The translations under genes were made by a program, and so were the position numbers. Below the pieces are notes generated by a model. That model did not search any database and was not told the DNA's origin. It was given only the letters and a program-made list of their open reading frames with translations. From a virus, in the IMG/VR virus record IMGVR_UViG_3300009285_000401, positions 1 through 26,310 of that record: a DNA stretch of 26,310 nucleotides. The stretch is one strand, 5' to 3'. Positions within the stretch are counted from its first letter, which is position 1. Each line of letters opens with the position of its first letter. This document shows positions 7,422 to 15,195 of the stretch, piece after piece.

Positions 7422-8612
7422 ATGACCACAATGGCAGAAATTGCTGATGTGCTTAAACATTTTTATTTAGGCCCAATCAGAGAACAATTAAATAACAAAA
7501 CTGTTTTGCTCGCTAACCTTAAAAAATCTTCAAAAGAAGTGGTTGGCGATCAGGTTGTGCTTCCTTTGAGAAAAGGGCGCAACTGGGGTATTGGTGCTCG
7601 TGGAACTACTGGTACAGGCGTATTGCCGACAGCAGGGAGTCAACAGTACAAAAAGACATACTTTCTTACGAAAGATATGTATGGCCGTATTTCGATTTCA
7701 GGCAAGACAATTCGTGCTACCAAGAGCGACAAGGGTGCTTTCTTGAGGATCGTGCAAACCGAAACAAAGGGTTGTTCCGATGACGTGGCTTCTGACGTAA
7801 ATCGACAGATGTTCATGGACACCACAGGGACATTAACTCTTGCAGGAACAGGCGCAACGTCTGTTACGGTTCCGGTGGCATCAACTCAATACCTTGAAGA
7901 AGGAATGTATGTCGACTTCAATCATGGTGCTGGCGGTTCTTCCACCAACGTTTTGATTGATAGGGTTGATTCTGAGACTCAAATTACAGTTCATGCGGCG
8001 GCCACATGGACAACAGCTGATCCTATTTCGATCACTGGTGTCGCAAGCGGTTCCGAACTGAACGGTTTGAGTTTGATTACAAGCAATACTGGTGCCTTGC
8101 AGAATCTCAATCCTGCGTCTGCTGGTGAAAGCTTCTGGGCTGGTAACGTCTATGGTGACGACACTTCCCCTGCGGCTCTTACCGAAGATCGCATGCAAGA
8201 GATTCAGGACTCGATTGAAGAAAAAGGTGGCAAAGTGAACCTGATTGTTGGTCACTTTTATGCTCGTCGGGCTTATGCTCGATTGCTTACCGCAATGAAA
8301 ATGTTTACACCTCCCCAGGTTGGTAAACTCAAAGGCGGTTTTGATTACCTTGACTTCAACAATGTTCCTGTAACCGTTGATCGTCACAGCCAGAGAACAC
8401 CTACGACAACAAGATTTTACTTCTTGTCTACAGATTCTCTTGGTATTTACCGAATGGCTGATTTCGACTGGATGCAGGAAGATGGTGCTATTCTGGCTCG
8501 TCAAACTGGTGCTTCAGCTACGGAAACGTATGAAGCCACATTGGTTTGCGATATGGAATTTGCAACCGATTGTCGTCGTCATAATGGCGTGTTGAAAGGC
8601 ATTACACCCTGA
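7422..8612 (+). CDS. Major capsid protein (HK97 fold expected)
   Basis: The 396-residue protein has a strong ribosome-binding site (AAAGGTAGG), uses better-distributed codons than its neighbours, and is followed by a strong hairpin, all typical of the most abundant virion protein. Residues 1-130 include DVLKHFYLGPIREQL and LRKGRNWGIGARG, then DMYGRISISGKTIRATKSD, as in many environmental podovirus coat proteins. Residues ~135-206 form a beta-rich insert (VDSETQITVHAAATWTTA) resembling small domains in three tail genes of this window. The C-terminal part (GGKVNLIVGHFYARRAYARL, FNNVPVTVDRH) looks like the HK97 A-domain and its return. No N-terminal pre-sequence for protease cleavage is obvious. 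Confidence 0.92.
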   Translation: MTTMAEIADVLKHFYLGPIREQLNNKTVLLANLKKSSKEVVGDQVVLPLRKGRNWGIGARGTTGTGVLPTAGSQQYKKTYFLTKDMYGRISISGKTIRATKSDKGAFLRIVQTETKGCSDDVASDVNRQMFMDTTGTLTLAGTGATSVTVPVASTQYLEEGMYVDFNHGAGGSSTNVLIDRVDSETQITVHAAATWTTADPISITGVASGSELNGLSLITSNTGALQNLNPASAGESFWAGNVYGDDTSPAALTEDRMQEIQDSIEEKGGKVNLIVGHFYARRAYARLLTAMKMFTPPQVGKLKGGFDYLDFNNVPVTVDRHSQRTPTTTRFYFLSTDSLGIYRMADFDWMQEDGAILARQTGASATETYEATLVCDMEFATDCRRHNGVLKGITP

Positions 8613-8631
8613 TAGACACTAACTAAGAAAA

Positions 8632-8659
8632 GGGGCTTCCCGTTTATTCGGGAAGCCCC
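8632..8659. terminator. Strong hairpin after the capsid gene
   Basis: A perfect 11-bp stem (8632-8642 with 8649-8659) has a TTTATT loop. On the plus strand it is preceded by GAAAA and followed by CCCC, with no T run. On the minus strand it would be followed by TTTTC, the canonical arrangement. It may still slow or end capsid mRNA, protect its 3' end, or act as a 5' hairpin for the next gene, whose ATG is only 10 bases downstream. Confidence 0.75.
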
Positions 8660-8668
8660 CCCCTGATT

Positions 8669-9121
8669 ATGAGCAGAATAGAAATAGTACAGGACACAAG
8701 CAAATTTAAATGGGCAGGAACTCCGTTTAAACAAAGGTATTCTCAGGCAACGCCACCTCAGTGGCTTTTAAAAAAAATGAGAGAATATGACGATTTGGTT
8801 GATTTAAAGTTTTACTTGCCTACGATGAAATGGCATTTGGTGAAACATATTGGAAGTCGAGACAGTGGTAAGTGGATGATGTGTTATGAGTTAAGAGACG
8901 ATCCAGCAAGGGGAACTTCTGAGCGGCTCGGCGAATGGCTGATTGGTGCTTTACGACAAGGTGATGTTACAGGAGAAAACAAAGATTTTCTTGAAAACAT
9001 TGAAAAGAATGAGGCAGAAAAGGAAAGAAATGATGACAGAAAAACGGATGATATATGCCTTGAAACAGCAGAAAGATTAAGAAAACCAATGCAAAGGCTT
9101 TATGACTATGGTGAAAAATAA
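8669..9121 (+). CDS. Hypothetical protein after the capsid gene
   Basis: The 150-residue protein has a mixed N-terminal half (KFYLPTMKWHLVKH, then SGKWMMCYELRDD) that looks globular and a strongly charged helical C-terminal half with probable coiled coil. I do not recognise the family. The ATG has no visible Shine-Dalgarno because the C run of the preceding hairpin occupies that place. The next in-frame ATG would cut off the first ~36 residues, so 8669 remains the best start. It overlaps the next gene by 20 bases. Its place in the head-tail module suggests a structural or assembly accessory role, which is inference. Confidence 0.75.
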   Translation: MSRIEIVQDTSKFKWAGTPFKQRYSQATPPQWLLKKMREYDDLVDLKFYLPTMKWHLVKHIGSRDSGKWMMCYELRDDPARGTSERLGEWLIGALRQGDVTGENKDFLENIEKNEAEKERNDDRKTDDICLETAERLRKPMQRLYDYGEK

Positions 9122-9491
9122 AAACTTATTGTGTCCTTTGTGTGAAAAACCAAGAATTATGCAAGACGTTGTAAGTGGCATCTATGATGTTTATTTCAAA
9201 CTCGATGGTGCTTATTCTTTAATGCGTGTTGGATTGTGCAAAGATTGTTTTGCAATTCATGAAAGTGTGAAGTTGGATGATGCACACAAAAAGGTTTTGG
9301 ATCATAATGAGGCGACAGCAACAGTGTTAGATCATTTTAAAAAAAAATGGTTGGAAGGAATTAGAAAAGACAAGTTCACAGGAATTGTTGGTGTAAAAAA
9401 ATATTGGGTTGATCTGGAGAAAAAACATGGGCAGAATCCAGAAAAGAAGTTGTCAGGAAAACAATTTGTTGATGAGGTTAAAAACAAATGA
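9102..9491 (+). CDS. Small protein with a four-cysteine zinc-ribbon candidate
   Basis: The 129-residue protein has two CxxC pairs, C11/C14 (LCPLCEK) and C46/C49 (LCKDCFA), spaced as in a zinc ribbon. The C-terminal ~75 residues are charged helix rich in Lys. ATG 9102 lies inside the previous gene; a second in-frame ATG at 9108 is equally possible. The stop overlaps the next start as ATGA, so translation is probably coupled to the adaptor gene. Function is unknown; zinc ribbons in phage proteins bind nucleic acid or stabilise small structural folds. Confidence 0.8.
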   Translation: MTMVKNKNLLCPLCEKPRIMQDVVSGIYDVYFKLDGAYSLMRVGLCKDCFAIHESVKLDDAHKKVLDHNEATATVLDHFKKKWLEGIRKDKFTGIVGVKKYWVDLEKKHGQNPEKKLSGKQFVDEVKNK

Positions 9492-10429
9492 ACGTTTCTG
9501 AAATTATTGACCTTCAACGATCTTATATTGACGAAACGCTTTCTGAGTACAGTGCAGGAAATGGAGACTATTCAGACACAGAGCTTCTTTCGTTTGTAAA
9601 TGCAGAACAAGACCATCTTTTCAACATAACAAGGCAGACTGATGGCGATTGGTTCGGCAGAGAATTTGTTTTTTCAACAACAAGTTCAGTTGTTAAATAT
9701 TATTTTCCACGAGACATGATTGCTTTACGACGATTGGAGATGATTAAATCAAATTATGTGACAGGTGTTGCGCCTTTTTATGTTGTAGATGATGCCAATG
9801 CCGAGGTGATCGAACTAAGCAAACAATCATTAAATGAAAAATCTTATTCTGTATCAATAACGGGGACAGATGCGCTTTATAAAGCAGAGGGCTATCATGT
9901 TTTTAGCAATCAATTAATTTTTACAGACACAACCTTTTTGGGCACTGGCTATTTTTGCAGAATCTTTTATCAACCATCAACACCAAAACTTCATAGATCA
10001 CAAGCGCAAGCCGGAGGGACAAACACAATAACGCTTGGAATGGTTTCAAATCCAAACACGATCGGAACAATAAAAACAATTAACAACTACTATCAGGGAA
10101 TGATTGTCGAAATTATTAGTGGGACAGGTGAGGGGCAACAAAGATGGATTACTCAGTATGTTGGTTCAACAAAAGTTGCTACCGTTGATTCAAACTGGGA
10201 TACAGCACCAGACGCAACAAGCATTTATTCTATAGTAAGTCCAATCATTGAAGATTCACAAGAGTTGTTTGCCCTTGGTGGTGCAATAAGGGCAAAAGGA
10301 ATTAAGACGGAAGATGATATTGGTGTTGTTGGAAGCCTTTATGAATCTCTGATGGCCGATTTTAAAATAGCTATTGAATCTAGAAATAAGCATGGTGCCA
10401 TGAGAGTGAAACAAACAAACTGGGATTAA
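9488..10429 (+). CDS. Head-tail adaptor (connector) candidate
   Basis: The 313-residue protein begins with a helical segment (IIDLQRSYIDETLSEYSAG, then LLSFVNAEQDHLF) like phage connector proteins that dock on the portal. It continues as a beta-rich body (YYFPRDMIALRRLEMI). Residues ~176-252 form a small beta domain (GMIVEIISGTGEGQQRWI, then STKVATVDSNWDTAPDATS) that recurs in the nozzle and tailspike candidates. The C-terminal ~60 residues are helical again, so the beta domain looks inserted into a helical core. Gene position after portal, scaffold and coat supports an adaptor role. Direct similarity to P22 gp4 cannot be checked here. Confidence 0.7.
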   Translation: MNVSEIIDLQRSYIDETLSEYSAGNGDYSDTELLSFVNAEQDHLFNITRQTDGDWFGREFVFSTTSSVVKYYFPRDMIALRRLEMIKSNYVTGVAPFYVVDDANAEVIELSKQSLNEKSYSVSITGTDALYKAEGYHVFSNQLIFTDTTFLGTGYFCRIFYQPSTPKLHRSQAQAGGTNTITLGMVSNPNTIGTIKTINNYYQGMIVEIISGTGEGQQRWITQYVGSTKVATVDSNWDTAPDATSIYSIVSPIIEDSQELFALGGAIRAKGIKTEDDIGVVGSLYESLMADFKIAIESRNKHGAMRVKQTNWD

Positions 10430-10430
10430 T

Positions 10431-10685
10431 ATGAAACTAAAAAATATTTCAGACATGAAGGTTACAATAGATCAGGGTTGTTGGCATTATGTTATGGATG
10501 CCGGAGAAGAAAAAGAATGGCCTGATTATTTGGCAAATATGTTTTTATCACGATGGAACTTGCATGTAATACCATCTGAGAAAGTTAAGGAATACGAAAA
10601 GAAAACAAGTGATATTGATTTTCTCGAAGATATTGAAGATGTTGATGACGGAACAAACGAAGAAGAAAAGGAAGGTAGTCTATGA
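10431..10685 (+). CDS. Small hypothetical protein with acidic tail
   Basis: The 84-residue protein has a compact N-terminal half (MKVTIDQGCWHYVMDAGEE, then LSRWNLHVI) and an acidic C-terminal half rich in Asp and Glu. The start lies one base after the adaptor stop, and its own stop overlaps the next ATG as ATGA. I do not recognise it. Position and size would suit a minor neck protein. Confidence 0.75.
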   Translation: MKLKNISDMKVTIDQGCWHYVMDAGEEKEWPDYLANMFLSRWNLHVIPSEKVKEYEKKTSDIDFLEDIEDVDDGTNEEEKEGSL

Positions 10686-11092
10686 AAATAAGTTCAAAAC
10701 AAAATCCAAACATTGCTGGAGAAGTTGCTGTAAATTATGATGGTGGATCAATAGCAAGATTTTCTGAGGGAAAAATTTTAAGACAGGTTGCTTATGGCAA
10801 TTATTTGATTGTGCCTTTTCCTGCAATTCTAATTGAGATTAGAGGATATTCAACGAGAATCTCAACACAGCTAATTCAAGTTCATAATAGCATAACTTTG
10901 CCTGCCAATGGGTCTGTCCCTGTTGAGTGGTGGAAAGTTAATGCTTCTGATAATTTTTCTTTGAAACCAACCGTTCAATCATATGATGTTAGATACACAG
11001 CAGGAATTTGTGTTTGCAATTCAAGCACTGGGCCAACAAAAACAATTGGAAATGTAGACTGTACTTTTTATATTGAGTACATTCCAATTTAA
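10682..11092 (+). CDS. Small beta-rich hypothetical virion protein
   Basis: The 136-residue protein has alternating hydrophobic residues throughout (YLIVPFPAILIEIRGYSTRI), suggesting a beta-sandwich, and no membrane segment or signal peptide. It lies between a small neck-region protein and the tailspike candidate, with an AAGGAG ribosome-binding site for the spike just after its stop. A minor tail or decoration protein is likely from context; no family was recognised. Confidence 0.75.
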   Translation: MKISSKQNPNIAGEVAVNYDGGSIARFSEGKILRQVAYGNYLIVPFPAILIEIRGYSTRISTQLIQVHNSITLPANGSVPVEWWKVNASDNFSLKPTVQSYDVRYTAGICVCNSSTGPTKTIGNVDCTFYIEYIPI

Positions 11093-11103
11093 GGAGTTAA
11101 ACG

Positions 11104-12621
11104 ATGCCTTTTAATTCAGCACCAAACTATGATTCCAGATATATTGAGGACGAACTATATACATCAGCCCAGACGTGGTGGGTTTCGACCACTGGTGATG
11201 ATGGAAACGAAGGAACAAATTCGTCTCCACTGCGAACAGCGTATGGCGCATGGTTAAGAATTTCTTCTCGCCCACAGTATGCACACAGAGTCCATTTCAT
11301 GGCTGGTACGCATACGCTTTCAAATCATTTTAACAATGCTTATGGGCAGAGCAATATTTTCTTTGATGGAGATACTCCAACCGAAAGTGCATCTCAGGTT
11401 GTTGATACGATTGTATCAAACACAAGGGCTTTGGGATTAAAGTTTAGTTGTGTTGGTGTTGCATGGACTCCTAGCGAACATAAAAGAAAAATTATTAAAT
11501 GGAAAACTGGTGCTTTGGCAGGTCATTATTCTTGTGTTAAAAGCAACTCTGCCACTGAATTGGTTGTGACGGTTGACACAACCGAATGGGGAACTTTATT
11601 ACCTGTGGCGACAGATACGTTTGTGTTTTTAACACAGCCAAGTATTTTAACGATGTCAACCACGATTGGAACGCAGTTCAGCAAGATTACTTTAACTGAT
11701 CTTAAAGTAACTGGTGCTGGTAAGCTGGCAACACAATCATCTATTGTTCAGTATACACGTTGCATGGTTGAGTTCGACCAGATTGCTATTGGACACAATG
11801 GCGTTGTTCGTTTCAACACATCTACATTCAAACAATTAGGCGGATCAAATCCAAGAGGGATTAGTTCAAATCCACATTCTTCCATATATGTTGGGAAAGG
11901 TTCTGTTCTTGATTTTAAGACAACACAACAAGTTTACCTTACTGAACATAGCATACTTGAATTAGAGGGTGAGGTTGTTTTTCAGAATCTTAGTAGTTCT
12001 GGGATTACACTTCGTGGTGCTATTATTCAGGGCTATGAGGATAATTTTGCAACGGTCGATCCAACGCTTGAATTAAAGGATTGTGCGGCGGGATTTATTG
12101 ATGATACCTACAACAACTTTGCGGCCTCTGATGTGAACATTGCTTATATCAGGGGGAACATTTCTGGTAATTGGTTAGTGAATCAACTGGGACTTTCAAG
12201 TTACAAGTTTCTTGCTGGCTCTGTGACTACGGCTCTGGGCACGAATACATGTACTGTGGATGGTATGATTGAAGGATATGCGGCACCAAATAGGAATGCT
12301 TTTATCGCGGTAGCAGATAAACCATTTCATTCGTTTTACGAAATAGCTTATTCGGCAACAGATTATTTGGCCGATCTAAATAATGATCTGATTCACATCA
12401 CGAATACAGCGGCCCCAAGAACAGTGACATTGCCAACGGCGGCGTGTATGAAGGGGAAAAAATATACTGTTAAAGATGAAAGCGGTGGTGCCGCAGGAAA
12501 CAATATCACGATTGTTGGGGCTAGTGGTGAGTTGTTTGACGGTGCGGCTTCTTCGGTGATTGCGACTAACTACGGATCACGAACAGTAGTCGCTCGTAAC
12601 GGTGCTTGGTGGGTAATATGA
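11104..12621 (+). CDS. Tailspike candidate with beta-helix-like body
   Basis: The 505-residue protein starts after AAGGAG. Residues ~24-50 (WWVSTTGDDGNEGTNSSPL, then AYGAWLRI) match the opening of right-handed parallel beta-helix proteins such as phage spikes and pectate-lyase-like folds. Residues ~113-180 contain a small beta domain (TGALAGHYSCVKSNSATEL, then TEWGTLLPVATDTF) that also occurs in the adaptor and nozzle candidates. Many short beta strands follow in helix-like rungs. The last ~75 residues (RTVTLPTAACMKGKKYTVKD to NGAWWVI) form a tip domain common on phage fibres. Spikes bind and sometimes cleave surface polysaccharide. No catalytic residues can be named here, so enzyme activity is open. 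Confidence 0.78.
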   Translation: MPFNSAPNYDSRYIEDELYTSAQTWWVSTTGDDGNEGTNSSPLRTAYGAWLRISSRPQYAHRVHFMAGTHTLSNHFNNAYGQSNIFFDGDTPTESASQVVDTIVSNTRALGLKFSCVGVAWTPSEHKRKIIKWKTGALAGHYSCVKSNSATELVVTVDTTEWGTLLPVATDTFVFLTQPSILTMSTTIGTQFSKITLTDLKVTGAGKLATQSSIVQYTRCMVEFDQIAIGHNGVVRFNTSTFKQLGGSNPRGISSNPHSSIYVGKGSVLDFKTTQQVYLTEHSILELEGEVVFQNLSSSGITLRGAIIQGYEDNFATVDPTLELKDCAAGFIDDTYNNFAASDVNIAYIRGNISGNWLVNQLGLSSYKFLAGSVTTALGTNTCTVDGMIEGYAAPNRNAFIAVADKPFHSFYEIAYSATDYLADLNNDLIHITNTAAPRTVTLPTAACMKGKKYTVKDESGGAAGNNITIVGASGELFDGAASSVIATNYGSRTVVARNGAWWVI

Positions 12622-12788
12622 ACAGATTAGATTTCATGCCTCTCACACAGTCTGAAGCTGAGTTTTGGTACGATTTATCGGTTGAAACTGAAGATGAAAA
12701 GAAGCAGGATAATTACGAGAAGGTTGAGAAAACAATCGAGAACAACATTAGAGACTATCGACCCGCATGGGTTAAAAGGTGGTTTTAA
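12618..12788 (+). CDS. Very small hypothetical protein
   Basis: The 56-residue product is charged, with clustered aromatics (EFWYDLSV, and a C-terminal RPAWVKRWF). ATG 12618 overlaps the spike stop as ATGA, and the stop overlaps the next ATG as TAATG, so translational coupling on both sides supports it as a real gene. An in-frame GTG at 12609 has no better ribosome-binding site. Function unknown. Confidence 0.7.
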   Translation: MNRLDFMPLTQSEAEFWYDLSVETEDEKKQDNYEKVEKTIENNIRDYRPAWVKRWF

Positions 12789-13072
12789 TGGACGAACTTA
12801 ATCTTGCAGAAAACATTGGAGTCATAAAGACAGATCTTAAATACATCAGAGAGGACAATGTTGAAATTAAGTCTGGAATTAAGGCCATGTGGAACAGGTT
12901 CGACGAGTTCAGGTCTGCCAATGACGATGAACACAGAACGCTTAAGGACGAGTTTGAGGACAAGATTCAGACCATTAATAAGAAGGTTTATTACTTATTT
13001 GGAACGCTAGGTGGTGTTGGACTTATAGCCACATTGATTAATATAATTGATGATGTTTTCATTAAAAAATGA
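12788..13072 (+). CDS. XhlA-like coiled-coil membrane protein
   Basis: The 94-residue protein has a charged, heptad-like N-terminal ~60 residues (NIGVIKTDLKYIREDNVEI) and one membrane segment at about residues 67-86, ending in a short basic tail. This layout matches XhlA-type holin-associated proteins of Gram-positive phages and similar anchors elsewhere. AAGGTGG lies upstream, and ATG 12788 shares a base with the previous stop. An in-frame GTG at 12779 is less likely. The gene sits inside the tail module, over 11 kb from the endolysin, so a membrane or tail-anchoring role is as possible as lysis. Confidence 0.75.
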   Translation: MDELNLAENIGVIKTDLKYIREDNVEIKSGIKAMWNRFDEFRSANDDEHRTLKDEFEDKIQTINKKVYYLFGTLGGVGLIATLINIIDDVFIKK

Positions 13073-15195
13073 AACAAAGAAACTTCGAGCCGATCTTTAA
13101 CGGTGTTCTTGGCGTTAAGCAGGGCGTTGCTCTGACTAATATGCCAATCGGCTCGCTGATTGATTCTCAAAACATGTATCTTGATAATCGTGGCGGCAAG
13201 TACATGCGCCCAGGTTATTCAAAGTTATTTTCACTTCCAATCAATCAAGAAACAAGACAGCTTCACGAATATAAAAGAATGTCTGGAACACAGCTAATAA
13301 TGGCTTATGCCCATGACACAATTTATCAATGGAATGGTGCGGCTGTTACTTCTGTCAAAGGATCATGTGCGCTTGATACTGATTGGCAATTTATTAATTA
13401 TAATGACAGGTGTCTTGGTGTAAATGGTGCTGATTTGTTTGATTACAACGGGACGAACTATTACGAGATTGGTGTTTCTCCTCCAACTGCACACGTTGCA
13501 TTGACAGTTGCGGCGAATCCGGCATCTACGCTTGACGGACATTATTCTTATTTGGTTACGTTTTATGACCAGAATAGAACGGCAGAAAGCAACCCGTTCT
13601 CATACGCAACCGCCTTGTCTGCCGATGCAGGCCCAATAAACACAAATCAGATTGTTCTTGGCCCTTTTCCTGTTTATGCCACAGGAGAATTTGCGACCCA
13701 CTATCGTGTTTATAGAAAATGGATTGAGAACAATGCTGGAATATTGCAAGAAACAGTTTATACTCGTGTTGCCGAACTTGTTTATGCGACTTATGTTGGA
13801 AACACATATGCAGACACGGGGCTTTTAACTGGAGACATAGAGATTGTTTACGACAATGGTCAGCTAGATACAGGAAATACCACACCTCCAAACTCAAGAA
13901 TCATAGTTGAAATGTGGGACAGGGTTTTTATGGTTTCTGAGACAGATGCTACCATGCTTATTTATTCTGTTGCAGGAAGAACACACGCTTTTCCTTCTGC
14001 AAATTATTTCCCGATAGGCAAAAAAGACGGAGAAAGAATTTTACGAGTAGAGAAAAATGGGTCAACTTTATTGATTCATAAAAAGAACAGTGTTTATGTT
14101 TTGGAAGGTGATCCAAATACAAACACACCGAGAAGGCTTAATGGCAGGGGAACAGCAAATAAATACACGTCATGTGCAGACATTGATGGGAATGTTTATC
14201 GTCTGGCTCAAGATGGGTTTTATGCCCTTAATCCAACTGATTATAGTTCAAATGATTTGAGGGATACCTATATTGGAAATGATGTTGCCACAGAAGAATC
14301 TGAAATAACTTGGAGTTCGTCCGATTATATCAGGATGGTTGGATATACAAAACAATCACAGACGCTTGTGTATGCGTTTTTCCCGAACACGTCAGATGTA
14401 TCAACAAAGGTTTTGTCTTATGACGTAACGACAGGCCAGTGGATGATTCATTACGTTGGAACTGATGTTTATTCAATAACATCAATTGAGAACCAAACAA
14501 CAAAAGAAAAGCGCATTATTTTTGGTGATGGTTATGGAATTGTGTGGCAATGGGATGATGGTTACTCTGACGGTGCTTCTGGTGGCCCTGATGATCTAAA
14601 TGGAAACGCAACGAACATTACAGGTGCAGTTCTTACAGATTCCACAAGAGGCGTTTCAACCCCAGCATGGACAGTAAACGCTTTGATCGGTTGTGTCATT
14701 GAACTGCTGACAGGATCGGCAGGACATCAAAGACGACGCATTGCGTCAAACACTGCAAACACTATTACTACGACATCTTCTTGGGCTGGTTCACCTTCTG
14801 TTGGGGCTGAATATGCGATTGCGGCAATAGATCATTGGGCAGATGAGTTTTGGAACGCGGAAAAACTTGAAAACAGGTGGAAGCGCATGAGGTGGGTTGT
14901 TCCTTATATTCGTCAAATTGGTGACTATACGATTGACGTGTCATGGAGAAGGGATTTTGCTTCTGGATTTGACCATGCCCAAACCGTCTCTCTTTCGGCT
15001 TCTTCTTCTTTGTGGGGATCAATGCTTTGGGGCGTAGCTCTTTGGGGATCGTCCACGTCAAACCTTAGACGGCTTAGATTCTCTGGTAAATACCATTTTT
15101 ATTCGATACGTTACAGATCACAGAAAGCGGCACAACCTATTTATTGGGATGGCCACGGGGCTGTCTTTCAGGTTTTGCAAGACAGGAACAAATAA
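13069..15195 (+). CDS. Tail nozzle / hub protein candidate (P22 gp10-like)
   Basis: The 708-residue protein opens with a segment (residues 31-53, DSQNMYLDNRGGKYMRPGYS) typical of podoviral proteins closing the tail after the adaptor. The body repeats short blades (HDTIYQWNG; DRCLGVNGADLFDYNGTNYY; GNVYRLAQDGFYALNP; GYGIVWQWDDGY) as in a beta-propeller. Residues ~510-588 carry the small beta domain (IGCVIELLTGSAGHQRRRIA, then ITTTSSWAGSPSVGAEYAI) shared with other virion genes here. The C-terminal ~120 residues are Trp-rich and beta-rich (WGSMLWGVALWGS). The start overlaps the XhlA-like stop as ATGA. The P22 gp10 assignment is inferred from architecture. Confidence 0.78.
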   Translation: MKQRNFEPIFNGVLGVKQGVALTNMPIGSLIDSQNMYLDNRGGKYMRPGYSKLFSLPINQETRQLHEYKRMSGTQLIMAYAHDTIYQWNGAAVTSVKGSCALDTDWQFINYNDRCLGVNGADLFDYNGTNYYEIGVSPPTAHVALTVAANPASTLDGHYSYLVTFYDQNRTAESNPFSYATALSADAGPINTNQIVLGPFPVYATGEFATHYRVYRKWIENNAGILQETVYTRVAELVYATYVGNTYADTGLLTGDIEIVYDNGQLDTGNTTPPNSRIIVEMWDRVFMVSETDATMLIYSVAGRTHAFPSANYFPIGKKDGERILRVEKNGSTLLIHKKNSVYVLEGDPNTNTPRRLNGRGTANKYTSCADIDGNVYRLAQDGFYALNPTDYSSNDLRDTYIGNDVATEESEITWSSSDYIRMVGYTKQSQTLVYAFFPNTSDVSTKVLSYDVTTGQWMIHYVGTDVYSITSIENQTTKEKRIIFGDGYGIVWQWDDGYSDGASGGPDDLNGNATNITGAVLTDSTRGVSTPAWTVNALIGCVIELLTGSAGHQRRRIASNTANTITTTSSWAGSPSVGAEYAIAAIDHWADEFWNAEKLENRWKRMRWVVPYIRQIGDYTIDVSWRRDFASGFDHAQTVSLSASSSLWGSMLWGVALWGSSTSNLRRLRFSGKYHFYSIRYRSQKAAQPIYWDGHGAVFQVLQDRNK

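Noticed and set aside
7881-8504. A 207-codon open frame on the minus strand inside the capsid gene
   Set aside because: It is antisense to a secure capsid gene, has no ribosome-binding site and gives a protein without recognisable motifs.
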